This document shows, piece by piece, positions 23,871 through 36,430 of a DNA stretch of 64,000 nucleotides; position 1 is the first letter of the stretch, and each line of letters begins with the position of its first letter. Under the pieces are notes generated by a model. That model ran no database searches and was not told the DNA's origin. It was given only the letters and a program-made list of their open reading frames with translations. The DNA is from Istiophorus platypterus. Lineage: Eukaryota > Chordata > Actinopteri > Istiophoriformes > Istiophoridae. The DNA lies in contig CM029129.1 of NCBI GenBank assembly GCA_016859345.1, positions 14,070,866 to 14,134,865 of the forward strand. The letters run 5' to 3'. Made by a program: the position numbers and the translations under genes.

Positions 23871-24857
23871 ACTGCTCTACAAGAGTGCATGCTAACTTCA
23901 ATTAAATACTTCAATTAAATAAAAAAATCTTTTTGATAAGTATCAGAACTCTGACTGACCTTTCTTGTTTTGCCAGAATGAAAGGACTACTCCTCTGTCA
24001 TTGTACACTCTCTGATATGAATCATTTTTGCTTTACAGATAATTCCAATAGTGAGTTATATACAATAATTATCCATAATTCCCCCTCAAAATCATATAAT
24101 TCGAGTTTATCAATGCCTGCACTCATCTTTAATGTTTAATGAGGAATAGTAATTATTATTATAAGAATAAGACGTACAGGGACTAATCAAATCACCACCT
24201 TTTACGCTACAGATACACAGTAGGAACAAATTATGTGGGCTGTAATTTAATTGTTCTACCATTTGTATCCTTTTTCCAAACCTGATCCCCATTGCTATAT
24301 CCCAGAAGTGCTCAAAATACTTACAGTACAATTTATTTCTCCTTTCCTCTAAAGTGTCTAATTGTTACTCCCTTGCTCCCCATATACATGCTCTCTTCCA
24401 CTGTACCTACATTTAAGTAATCAGTAATGGTTTTATTAGTGCTGGATTCATATAACCTAATGCCACTGTAAATTTTATTCTAAAGTGTCCACAATGATAA
24501 TAATAAGACATTAAATAAACACAAACTCTGAGAAGGATTCTGTGTTTTGGATTAAGTGATAAGTAATTTATTCATTGTTAAGGGATTGTGATTTGTGAGA
24601 GAAATTTGCTTTCTTACTTTTCATGCACAGAGAATATGTTCTCTTTTTATTGAATTACTTTTTTTGACATACAAGTATTCTTTTAAACAAAGCGTGAAAA
24701 TCTCAAAGGATCTGCTTTCCCTCATTTCTGAGCAAAATCAAAACATCTTAATAACAAAATTAATTACAAGAATTGGGAGGTTTGTGCTCCTTTGATGAAA
24801 TTTTAGTTGACCAAGAACCAACTGTTTTTTGAGAGGAAAACAGAGTCTACATTTGTA
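23871..24857. other. Intergenic between two LINE fragments
   Basis: Very AT-rich sequence with no supported gene. It separates a + strand LINE piece from the antisense LINE to its right. Confidence 0.55.
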
Positions 24858-26290
24858 TTACACTTATTCATTTGGCAGACACTTTTATCCAAAGTAACTT
24901 ACAAGTGAGAGACACTAAAGCTTCAGTACAAAAAGAGACCTTGAGTTAAGGGCTAAATTTGTTCAATAAAAACAAAGGCAAGGATACAGGTGAAGAAGAG
25001 CACCAAAAGAGCACAGTAAGTGCTAGTTAGGCATGTTAAGTGTTAGTGGTGTTAGAAGAGGAGGTGCTCTCAGACCAGATAACTCCTCAAGAGATTATGT
25101 AAGATAGGGAGGGGCGTCCATGCTCTGATAACATTTGGTAGCTTGCTCAACCATCTGGGAGCCACAAATGTGAATGGTCCCGACTTGGTTGCAATGTCTG
25201 CAGGACATTGTCTGCCTGATGATGTTCTTTGGAGGAGTGCAGCATAAGCTGTATAATTCAGCTCAAGTAGATGGGTGCAGATCCAGATGTCACCCTGTAG
25301 AAAAGCATCAGTGACATGAATTTGATTCGGGCGGCCATGCGTGTTCAGTGAAGGTCAATGAGCAGTGGAGTGACATGTGCCCTTTTAGGCTGATGGAAAA
25401 CTAGCTGCGCCATCTGTAAGGATCTAACTGTGCGTGAAGGGAGGCCCACTAGAAGGGCATTGCAGTTGCCAAGGCACGATATAAACAAAACTGGTACCAA
25501 GAGTTGGGTTGCCTACTGAGTCAGTTAAGGCCTGATTTTTCTTATGCTGTACAATGCAAAGTGGCATGACCAGGAAAAATATCCAACATCATCAGAGGAG
25601 GATAGCTGGTCATCAAACGTTATCCAGGTGACAAACATGACGTCCAGGTGTTTTGCAACATTTGTCCGGGTGAGAGGATGTTTTGATGTTTATATTGTGA
25701 TGAGAAATCGATTTGGATGACTTAGAGTTCAGTCCTAGGAGATTTAGTTGAAGGTATGTCTGAAACACAAGCTGCCATCTGCATTGAGACCATGGGGCTC
25801 ATCTGGTGGAAATGACAGGTATAGTCAGGTATCATCCATTAAGCAGTGATATGCGAATCAATATGAGCAGGTTATTGGAATTAGAGAAGTGGTTTATAAT
25901 GCAAAGAGAAGGGGCCCAAGGACAGAGCTTCAGGCTGTCCCTTTTGGGGAGAGGATTGGGCAAGGATGTATGTCCTTGTCATGCACATTGAAGGAATGCC
26001 CGGTGAGATAGGACTGAAAACTGTGAAAGCACAGAATAGACATAGCAGGATGTGGTTCAATGTGCCAAAGGCTGCTGATATGTCCAGAAAGATAAGAACC
26101 GAGGACTAAGCTGCAGCTCTTGCTGCCCTTTGGGCATTTGTCACATACAGCAGAGCTGTTTCAATAGAGTGACCGCTCTTAAAGCCTGATTGAATCAGAT
26201 CAAGGAGGGCATTCCATAAGAGGAATTCTGAGAATGTCTGAAAACTGCCCTTTCAATAGCCTTAGATAAGAAGGGAAGTAACAAAACCTG
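24858..26290 (-). mobile_element. L2-like LINE remnant, antisense, ORF2 broken
   Basis: Translated on the minus strand, about 26140-26205 reads ALLDLIQSGFKSGHSIETAL and about 26070-26105 reads SSVLIFLDISAAFGTLNH. These are the 'NQSGFKxGHSTETALL' and 'LDLSAAFDTVNH' blocks of an L2-type reverse transcriptase, including the motif A Asp. The YADD motif should lie near 25830-25850; it has decayed to an LMDD-like reading followed by a stop. Frames shift several times, so the element is inactive. The left end at 24858-24905 carries the tail motif catttggcagacacttttatc, i.e. the 3' end of the element. The 5' part, including the endonuclease, is missing beyond about 26290, the usual 5' truncation. Confidence 0.8.
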
Positions 26291-26350
26291 CACATGTAGT
26301 AGGATGGCTACCAGTCCTTTTGCTCTATGTGTGATTAGAGGTCATTATTA

Positions 26351-26528
26351 CAGTACAAGACTCAGAGTCTAAAGCCGTGCTCATTGCTCTATGAGGCTGT
26401 ATTTAAACATAGTGATGGTTTGAGCCAAGTGTAAACATCAGCATGCTAACATGCTTACACTGACAGCGCTATCAAGCTGTTGTCATTGTAACCCATCCAA
26501 TAGCTTCTGAGATATTTCAGTCTGGAGG
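26351..26528 (-). repeat. Dispersed fish repeat family R1, copy 1 (antisense, internally deleted)
   Basis: The right end reads cccatccaatagcttctgag and then atatttcag. Its reverse complement (ctgaaatatctcagaagctattgg) is the same start seen on the + strand at 31175 and 36311. The left part carries gactcagagtctaaagc and cagcatgctaacatgctta, the far end of the family. The centre present in the 36.3 and 50.6 kb copies is missing, so this copy has an internal deletion. It directly follows the L2-like remnant. Confidence 0.65.
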
Positions 26529-27699
26529 ACGGGGTTCAAGTCTGCTATTTCAAGCTGACTGTCATGAACAAAGCACCAGAACATCTCATCATGTATCATT
26601 TACTGCATCCAACCCCCCCATGGAAAAGTAACAAGATATACAGTGCTGTTTGACAATCTACTTCTGTGCATTGTTGCTGTGGAGTGATGTTTCCATCATT
26701 AAAACTGATTCTCACGGTGCAGAGTATCGGAAATCCAGGCATGTTCTCCCAGGAATCTGTCATCAATGCATCATTCATTACAAATGGAGAATATAAACAC
26801 ACAGCAGTGATGAATATAAGAAAACATGAAGTTGCCTGTGGATCCATCTTCCCCTGTGGTTCCATCTACTCATGGTTAATAAGCCATTCAACTGTGTAAT
26901 ATGTATTTATTGATAATATGGTTTTGAATATTTAGCTTGTTACACAATTATAAGTCCATGTCAAAGAGAACTTGACTGTGATAATGTAACTATCCAAAAG
27001 AGTCTCCATCATGCACTCTGAGTTTTGGACAAAAAAAAATCATATAAGCACAGGTTTTAAAAGGCCATGTGGTATAATATCTTGTTATTAAACAAAATGT
27101 TCTGACCAGTCACCATGAATTTTACAACAATGAAATGACCAGTTAATTCCAGTGGTCTGCCAGAGAACTGAAACTAATTAGCTAACTAATTAGCACCACT
27201 ATGTAAACAGTGGTTGATGTATATCAGGCTGCTCTAGTCGAAAGAATCTAATTTTCTTCCAGCTCTGTCAGTCCTTCACACTGTAAGTTTACCGGACATG
27301 ACAGCTTGGCTGGTGTTGTTTTCATCTTGTGAGTCTGTGTGTGTTTGCCGTCATCGCTAAATGTGGTCCTGGAGACACATACAGTAGCAGTATGCACTTA
27401 TGTACAAATGTGCTTACATACTTGTGTACTTATGTACTGACTAACTGTTAGACAGTTTGTCTGTGGACAGATTGTGTCACCGTGATCGAATCGCATGTAT
27501 GCAAAATATAGTCACGAAACTTTATGATTGTGTAGTTGAGATCAGGGTGATGGCTGAGTTTGAAGATGGGCATGGTGACGGCCGTTCTGGCCAATGTGGT
27601 CCCATCACTAGATGGTCTCTAGTTTATTATAAAACTGCTCAGATATTTGCTAAAATGTGGGTGCAAGGCGATCACAGGAATAAGATATTAACAGTCTAT

Positions 27700-27760
27700 G
27701 GGATTGCATTAGTTTGCAAAGGTGTACCTAATAAAGTGGCCACTGAGTGTGTGGCGATTT
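27700..27760 (+). repeat. Terminus of a dispersed teleost repeat
   Basis: The sequence aaaggtgtacctaataaag followed by tggccactgagtgtgtgg is a well-known repeat end in fish genomes. The left boundary is unclear; the sequence back to about 27460 may belong to the same element. No opposite end (its inverted copy) was found nearby. The class is left open. Confidence 0.5.
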
Positions 27761-29773
27761 CTTAGAAAGATTTAGTTGTAATTTTAGTTAAACTTTTTAC
27801 AGGTGACAATAGAGTGAAGTATCAAGCTCCAACTCTGTTTAAAGAGCTGCTGCCTGTTACGGTTCTCCCTCAGTTGGACGCCAAATACAAACAAAAACTT
27901 CTCATACTCTGTTAAGATTTTTCTGATCTCCTGCCTCTGATACTCCACAGTTGCACAGGGATAATTGATATGTTGTCTTGTGCCACAGTGTGCATCTCCT
28001 TGTGAAAACATGCATCACTTCAGGTCAGTTAAAAATCATTCAGCAGAAGCAGCCAGACGCCAACCTCCTCACACTTAGTCTTCGAGCCACCTGAAGGGAA
28101 TATGGATGAAGTTTGCACCAATGGACCAGTGTAAACACTGAGACTGCAATCCCTCTTCCCTACACAATTACATATGGTTTTTACAGACCGGTGGAAGGCG
28201 AGGATAAGTAATAGCTGTTAAATCACAGGAAAACAGCAAGGTTTTTTCTTTTAATTTCCTTTTGGCAAAAGAACCGGACTGGTTGTTTGTCAAATCCAGT
28301 ACCATGAGTCTGTTTCACAATGGTACAGATGAGTAAATCGCATATTTCAGTACTTAGGGCTGATGTAGGTTATGATGAAAACATTTCATTTACTTTTTAG
28401 GAATGTGCCCAATGTTCCTGTCAGAGCCATTTATAATAATTGCAAACCTAAGTGCATCGATTATCCCTTACAGCCTTATGCATACAAATATTTTCCATTA
28501 AGGCAACAGCTAGACAATATTTAAGTGACACAAATTAAACATGAGTTTGTGCATCACTGAGTTGCATTATGATTTCCTATTACAGCATAAAGAGTATTGT
28601 GGAATCAGGTTCACAGCTGCTTAGAATTGCTCTCCCTGTTTAACATTATGAGGTGTTATTATGAAAATTACAGTGCTTTCTGTAACCATAATGGATAAAG
28701 AGATGTAGACTAGAGGTGGAAAGTAAGAACGATTTCTTTTTCATTTGGTCTAGTTCAAAGATTTTCAGTCACTGACTATCTATTTTATATTAGCTTTTAT
28801 TCATTTTTTTCTAAGCTAAGAAAAGACTGTCAATGTTCAAATGCTCATACTTCATGCAGCAGGTACAAGAGTATGTGAACACATCTGTATTCATAAGACT
28901 GCGACTTTTGGCACTGATTCTGAGTATCTCTAGTATAAGTGTCGTCGGTTCCTATCTCCAGCTGTTATGTTCATTTCAGTAAAAAACTAGGCCCCTATAA
29001 GTAGCTGACTATCAGCAGACTTATCGAATTCTGATTGTTTCTGTGGCTTTCGTAATCTTTTAATAAGCTTTTAACTGGGAAATAACACCTTGTATCAAGG
29101 CTGAGCTGACAAATGCGCTCTCAGGTCACCCGTGAGGTGCTCGACTGCTAAAAGTCACTGATTTGTTTAGTGACAACAGTGTTTCAGTATAGTCGGTTCA
29201 GCTTGAAGGTCTGGTGTTAACATATCATTTGAAACATTCTGCAACAACACAGTCACCAAACAGTCTAATACCATACATGATAAGGATTCATTGTTTGATG
29301 CGGTCACATTGCTGTAAAGATATTTTGCTAACAAAGAAGACCCTATAACAAAATGCAATTGTAAAAAAATTCAAAGTTGTTTCTCTGTAGATGGTTAAGG
29401 TTAGGTGCTGCGCTGCACGTGTTGTTTAAGTTTCATCGATCTTACTTTCTTGAAAAACAATTTTTCTTGAAAGAAAACAATAAAGCATTTTTTTGTTCGT
29501 AATATGAATTTTGTCTACCTAACATTAAACTGAGCACCTAGCACCTCAGTTGGACACTTTCTGAGGTAAATCAATGATCCGCAATCAATTTGAAATGGTT
29601 TTCAATTTGACTGTCTAATTCTCTCAGCCTAAGACCAGGATCATCGGTATTAGCAACATTGTGGTCGTATCTTGCTTCTGTCTGAGCCCTACAAAATATT
29701 CACTGGAAAGCAGGTCAGTGGACCCTTTAACCGAAGTAGGTAAAAAGCTGTAGTAATGAGAACATGCACAATT

Positions 29774-29803
29774 TAAATGTTATGTCTAAGGACATAACAT
29801 TTA
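29774..29803. repeat. Perfect 13-bp inverted repeat, 4-nt loop
   Basis: The arm taaatgttatgtc (29774-29786) is followed by taag and then gacataacattta (29791-29803), the exact reverse complement. The location is intergenic. Confidence 0.9.
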
Positions 29804-31165
29804 TATCATCACCATCTTTGACCTTTTGGGCTGGATGGAGATATAAACCCAATAGTCAGACATTTTCTGGAGGCCTAACATTCATTGATGGATTTATCTT
29901 TTAATAGAATTGATAACTTTATAAATACTACTAAAAGAAAAAAAAAATGGACCCTAGAGGGGGTGTTACAAAAAACTGCCTTAGTAATTCTAAAGAAACT
30001 TTCTGGATGTCACAGTTTCAGAAGCTTACTGAAGAATTTAACATTAGAGAGGTATTATAGTTGTTTTTAATAGTTATTTAAGCTTGGTTTGGTAGTTTTT
30101 AAACTGTATTAGCAGTTTTTAATACCAAGGTATAAAAGTCTGTACTTAATTTTGTGATAGTATTTTGTGACTGATTTTATGTCTTTTGTTTTTGTGTTTT
30201 GCTTCTTATTGGATAACTGATGAAGATTTAGCCTTCTTGTAGAGTTGACAGTATAAAGCCCAGACAATGAACTGTTTCCTCTTTTTAATTTGCAAGATGA
30301 ATGGAGCAAATGTGTTACACATGATCCTGTGAAGTTTTATGATAATGTCTTATGACTGTTACAAGATTTGAAATGTATTATGAAGGGTTATCACAACTCT
30401 TTTAATGCATTATGCATGTGTTATTATGTAGGCATGTGTATCTATAGCTTCAAGAAAACCATAGCACTTTATTCTCTTAGAATCTGATGTCATTTATTTA
30501 TTTAATGTTTTCATTTTTCTGACATGAAAAGATGTATTTCAGTGTTTCCTGCAGATGATGTAAAACAGTCTCAACGGAAATGTGCTTTTCAGTTTAAGGT
30601 AAAACTCAAAAATTGCAGTTACAGACTCCTGCAGACACGAAAATGTGCTTTGCTGTGGCACTGGCCCAAACCTATTTGGAACAACTGAGGCTTCTGGCTT
30701 ATCCCACTTCAATAATCAGCGTTCCAGAAAGAAGAGTGTCTTTATACACTGCAGTCAGCTGCATGCTCCGTAGGCGGGAAAGAGCTGACACTATGGGTTT
30801 AATACATACACAGCGCTACTTAAGAAACCAGTAGATCTACTAGATGCATCCAAAAATAGAAAAGACAAATCAAGTCCTGTGGACTTAGAGAAGGAATTCA
30901 TGATGGTAATGATCTGAATTTAGAGCTAATGCCATTTTTTTAATTTAGTACTAGTCAAATCTGGACTTCACAGGTTTTGGTAGCAGGTTTTTAAAACAGT
31001 ACTGTGATGAAAAAATAGCCCTTCTTGTGCTGCTTTTCAGTTATCCAGGAAGTGGTATTGAGTCATATTTTCTTTGCACTGCACTTAATTATGATCTTTA
31101 ACTATATTTCAATTCTTTTTTTTTTTTTCAAAGCCTGACATAAGAGTGGACAGACACTGTCACCT

Positions 31166-31235
31166 GGCCCAACAGAATGAAATATCTCAGCAGCTATCAA
31201 ATTTGGTTGACCCAAATGCCTCTAAGCTTCAAAGC
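31166..31235 (+). repeat. Dispersed repeat family R1, copy 2 (short)
   Basis: ggcccaacagaatgaaatat followed by ctcagcagctatcaaatttgg matches the start of the 36.3 kb copy (ggcccaaactgaaatatctc and so on). Only about 70 bp are recognisable. Confidence 0.55.
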
Positions 31236-34200
31236 TTCTGCTGCTGCCATGGCAATTGAAATCCAAATCAGTATCAGTATTTTGCAAGGTTTTTATTCTC
31301 ATTATTATTATTTATTTATGCTTTACCATAAAAGTCACAAATATCCCATGAAATAATAAAGAGTAATCAGACTCAACATTAGCAAATATAATAATAGTTA
31401 TTATTATCAAAATGTCAATCATTGCAACTAAAGGACACATTATAGTTCTCATCTAACATCGCCTTCACAGACAGTGGGACAGTGTTACAACATCGCTGGC
31501 AAGATTTCGAAAGTCAAGCATCTGGAATAACTTCCAAATTCATAAAAATGACCCCCAGAAACTGGCACATAGGAGTTCTCTAGTGATTTTGGAAAAAAAA
31601 AAATACAGAAAACTGTATGTAACAGCTTAGCCATCTTTAAAACTGCTAAAATGTTCTTCTTTCTACTGTGGCTGGTGTTAGTGCAACCTGCATACTTGAG
31701 CCTGCACTATTACTATTCAGCTACTAAGGCACTTTTAGTCTTTTTCTTATTTCTGAGGATTTCTCTGCCTGTTCTTTGAGTTACAGTAAACATCACAAAA
31801 ACATTATTTTCAGAGCAGAAAGTCATCCGTTATAATATGCTGTGTTATGGTGTTCTTTTTACTGACACACCCAACACTTTAGTTGGTAGAAGAAGCTCTT
31901 TAGGCTTATATTAGTACAGAGCTCCATCCAAGTGCCATGTTTATCATGACTGAACACAACCCACAATATATATATAACACAATGAATATTTTTTTACAAG
32001 CTCATCTTGTTCTCGGTTGTGAGGAGGACATGCCTCAACAACAAACAAACTCTATATATTTAAATTATTTGCACATAAAATAATTATTCAATTTACTTCA
32101 ATTTACGTCCTTATTACTTTCCTTCATCAGACTTACTGAAATGATGCATCACGTTGGGGGAAAGTGTCTTTTCATTGACCATGAAAACAAAGCATGTCTA
32201 TGAATACATCAAAAACAAAGACTGGCACTTTTTCATGTCCTGTATTGACAGCTTGATACAGCCGTCACGGATATATGATTAATTGAGAAACTACACCTCC
32301 ATCTTCCCCTCCGCTCTCCCATCACTCTTCCCTTTCTTCCTGTTTACTTTTGCAAATCAACTTTGAGTTTGTTTTCTTACACATCCCTATAAATGACATG
32401 TTAATCCTGCTGGGATAGCCAGGTGGAAATGAGTATTGAAAGGAATTAGCAAATGACATTTTAACAAGGATATCTGTGGGACATCTTAATGGGGCCTGAT
32501 GAAAGTAATGTTTTTGCTGATGTGCTGACAGCGTGGCGCTCTCCCAGCTGTACCCCTGTGTTAGCCTTATGGGATGAGTAAAAGAGAATACAGAAGGGGG
32601 AGGAACTATGAAGACATGGACTGATGGAGGAATATAAATTGCACCAAAATAGCCTTTTTCTTTGGAGAATGATGATGTAGATTAGAAAATTAATACTGCT
32701 AGACTTACAGAAAGATTATCATATTTTTTAAAAGGTGCCAACACTGGCTATTGAAAGAAGATGGGACCCCAGTCAGATAGTTAGGATGATGTGAAACTGG
32801 AAGGTGCTACACAGCTAATGTAACAACTTCTTCCATTTTCGACTCTCTGTTTCTTTTTATTCTCTCAAAGGTTTGGACTGTCATGACAGCTTACAATCGG
32901 TAATCAGTACAAATTCATGGATCAAAATAAAGCAAACATGAACCACTAAGTAAAAATAGATTTGAGGAGGATGCAGAGAAAGCAAAGGCGGAAGGATGAA
33001 AAAACAGGAAGGGACGCTTAGCTGCAAACTAGTCTTCTCTCAGCAAAATTCGTTGTTTTGACTGAAAAGTATTGCATCCATGTTTTTCATGTAGAACCAA
33101 AGAGCTTTTTTTATTTTTTAAATGGGGGTGTTTGGGGTTTTGTGGTCCACCTACAGCTTTCACAGACACACATTCACTTTGTACAAGACCATGCTTGACC
33201 ACATTTGTGATGGAACCTGTTTTTGGTTGCTGTTATTTAACATGTTGCAGGTTAACTGAGCTACAGAATGAGAGCATTAGCTTGTCCAGACTTACTCAGC
33301 TAACTGTAACTTCGTTTGCCCCGGTGACATTGGAGAACAATTAAATTGGTGAATTTGTAATCAAATTCAATTTCTAGGGGATGTTAGCAGTTCGCTCCTC
33401 AAGGTAGTGTAACTGACAGCATATAATGCGCATAAAAACTCCCACGGCTGCTGTTTTCTATCAAAAAACTAAGCTCCGTGGCTTCTCGAGACCTGCTAAT
33501 CATCCAGAAAAGCAGCGGTTTTATCACATTCACATCTTAGCTACTGCGTTTAGACTAGATCGGATGTTTGCTGCCTGTCATACTCAAGTGTGGCAAATAG
33601 AAGGAGATATGTGATGGAGGAAGAAATCGTATAGATTTCTCAGCTTTCAAATGTTTATATGATATGGAAAAACCTGCCCATGTAGCAGCAGTGGAGGGGG
33701 AAAGAAATCATAAAATGCATATTTGAATCTAATCTCACCAGTTCTGACAGGGGAACAAGGTTCAACAGCAAAAAAAGTGGGCAGCTTATGAGAGGGAGTC
33801 AGAGGACAGCTGTTTCCTCTAATAGATTTTATTGAAAGAATTGCATTTTGGACCTGCCTACGGTAGCACTTAGATGTCCCCGAAGAGTTCGCTTGAGCAC
33901 GGTGATGCAACGAAGCTCAGAAAGTCTGTGCAAAAATTTAAAGCCTTGGCCTACTCATACTTTCTATTGTTGCTAAAGAATCTGTGTGAGTGCCGTCAAG
34001 AGAGGAAATAACAGAATATTCGTGTCAAACGTTGTACAAGCATAAATCTGAGAGTCACTTGAGGAACATCAACATCATCATCAATTAACTGTGGCAACAA
34101 GAAAAATAAGACCCAAATGAGGATGTAATGAATAAGCACAGAAGAACATAATTTTAGCTGATTTTATACAAGCTACCAGGGGAAAAAAATATTTGAATTA

Positions 34201-36207
34201 GAAACAAAGTACTTAATTGATTATTAGTAAGTGGAGAAAATTTCATATATATTTCCACAACACTTCACAGCCATGCTTGTTCTCCACTCTCAGTGCCAAG
34301 ATGCTTAAAGGGATAATAATGGAGGTTACATGTTGAAATGAGAAGGATGAAGCGTAGAATACCTTGAGACTTTCTTTTCATCTTTTCCAAGCGTTTTACT
34401 GACAAAACTATAGATAATTGATGAGGTAGTTGTCTTACAACAGAAACCCGCCACAGCAGCTGCAACAACCGTGTCTGCAAAGTGGGGAAAAGTGGTACTT
34501 AAGTACCCCCGAATTTGTCAGAAGCTCTCGAACAAAAGCACTCAAAGCCGCCGAAAGGACAAACCTTGTTCTATCTCCCCGGCAGAATTTGACTAGTTGG
34601 TTGATAGCTGTGTAGCAGCCGACGCAATCTGTGAAACGTCTTCCAGTCAAGATCATCTCAACCACATGTTTTAGTTCAGACCACTCAGTATAAGCGGGTG
34701 TAATCTTAAAAGTGAGCGCTGCTGCAGTTACACCTTTCAAAATGCCAGCTAGGAAAATAAAGTGGAAAGCTACGGCTTTCAGGGGTGGCTAAAAGTCAGA
34801 GTTCTAAGGAGTATATTTTCGGCAGCTGTAGCTAGCAACAGCTATTCACGTCAATACACAGATGTGATGGCTACGGGTTTTGAAGCACTTGTATCACGAG
34901 GGCCAGATGGTTCACATTTTTTTAATTAAGGGAATCTAAACTCTTCAATAGCTGAGCTATGTACTAATATTACAGCAAACTGACATAAGCTGATTGGATG
35001 TCACCAATCAGCCCTCACCTGCTCTCAAACAGCTCTGACAGGGACTTAAAGAGATGAGCATTTACAAAACGCAGTTATACTTCTTGCATTATCTTGGTGT
35101 TACCACAGCCTGCATTTGTCAGAAGGCAAAATCTAATCTAATACGTACCTGCAAAATAGTTTGTTGACAACAAGAACTAACTGACTGGGGGAGAAAGTGC
35201 AAACTTCCTGTGCTGTAGTGCTTCTAGGTGTATTATTAGTAACGGAAGATGAGCGAGTTTTCTATGTTTGCTCCCTCATGACAGAACCAAATTGGAAGTG
35301 CAACTATAATAACACTGACGGCCTCATTTTCTCACTGCACAGGGTTAGGTTTGCCGAGCGTACGTAAGCTATCAAGCCGACTTTAATTCATTTAGTCGTT
35401 ATCTTGGCTATACGGGACCACTGGAAGTTAGTTGGTGGTACAGTGGACTTCAGTCTAAACTGAACACTGTGTGTTGGCACATTAACCTGTTCTTCAACGG
35501 TTAGCTATGCACAGGTAGCTATGCACAGGCAGCATGTAGTTGTGTTAAAGACAGCTGCATTCCACTTCCACTTTAACAAGGGGTATGTCAGGTTTGTATT
35601 TAGGCTTATAATAATACAACCTCATCTCATATGAAATGTGCATGATTTATTTTGTATGGATAAATTGCACTGTTTGCTCCCTTCATTTTTTTTCTCTTAG
35701 CATCTTCCGTCCTTCATCTGCTTTTAAGGAGATATCCACCCACCACCAGCATTGTCTGGTCATTACCTTCCTATAGATGAGGACCTGCATAAGACACAGA
35801 ACAGGGGCTGAGTAATCGAGGGAATATAGTAAGCCAGGACCTGCCGCAAATGTCATAGGCCTAAGAGGAGGGAGTCATAACCATGGACTATGACATGAGA
35901 AGAAGGTGCAGATGGAGAGACAGAACCAGTTACCAAGTAAGATGGGAGAAAGGTGAAGAATATGTGCTGACAAGACAAATAGTCAGGCAAGAGTACTGGT
36001 GTGCCAAATTGAATCTGCCAGGGGCTGAGGTGACCAGGCAGGGAAGAGCCTGAAGAGACAGCTGCGGCAATGTGCTCCAAGTCAAGAAATCACATTGGCT
36101 GAGTGCATTATTAAACCCTGAACAGTGACAGATGGTTTTGTGTCTCTCCAGTTTAACTTCCTCACTTAGTGTTCCAGAACAGGAGCTGACAAACATCAAT
36201 TGCACGT
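31236..36207. other. Intergenic; some CpG-richer stretches, no supported gene
   Basis: Mostly AT-rich. The part 33400-35600 has visibly more CG dinucleotides (for example around 34440-34640 and 35340-35420) than its surroundings. It also has a 101-codon minus-strand open frame (34435-34740) with no recognisable domain. A 14-bp unit (tagctatgcacagg) is tandemly duplicated at 35502-35529. The segment 32390-32570 is dense and non-repetitive and may be a conserved non-coding element. None of this is a supported gene. Confidence 0.5.
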
Positions 36208-36229
36208 AAAAAAAAAAAAAAAAAAAAAA
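36208..36229. repeat. Poly-A tract (22 A)
   Basis: There are 22 uninterrupted A residues. A retroposon tail is possible, but I see no SINE body directly upstream. Confidence 0.95.
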
Positions 36230-36298
36230 GGGACAACACATCTGGGAAACAGCAACATCCCCTGAATAGGTTCACCAGATGCACCAGTCAGTCCATCA

Positions 36299-36430
36299 CT
36301 TCGGCCCAAACTGAAATATCTCAACAGCTATTGGACACATTGACAAGAACTTTTGTACAATCTTTCATGGCTCGCAGGGGATGAAACCTACTGACTGGGG
36401 TGATCCCCTGACTTTTCCTCTAGTCAGGGA
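36299..36430 (+). repeat. Dispersed repeat family R1, copy 3
   Basis: It starts ggcccaaactgaaatatctc, continues with caacagctattggacacatt and runs through ggtgatcccctgacttttcc. Its centre aligns with the reverse complement of 50640-50785, and its start aligns with the copies at 26.5 and 31.2 kb. No coding content. Confidence 0.7.

Larger units (their letters stand above)
26529..31165. other. Intergenic, AT-rich, with small repeat pieces
   Basis: No exon is supported. The interval contains a repeat terminus at 27700-27760 and a perfect short hairpin at 29774-29803. The 102-codon open frame at 27457-27765 overlaps the repeat terminus and is not a gene candidate. Confidence 0.55.

Noticed and set aside
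27457..27765. 102-codon open frame
   Set aside because: It overlaps a dispersed repeat end and has no recognisable protein motif.
34435..34740. 101-codon minus-strand open frame in the CpG-richer interval
   Set aside because: No domain recognised and no splice or promoter support; kept only as part of a finding.
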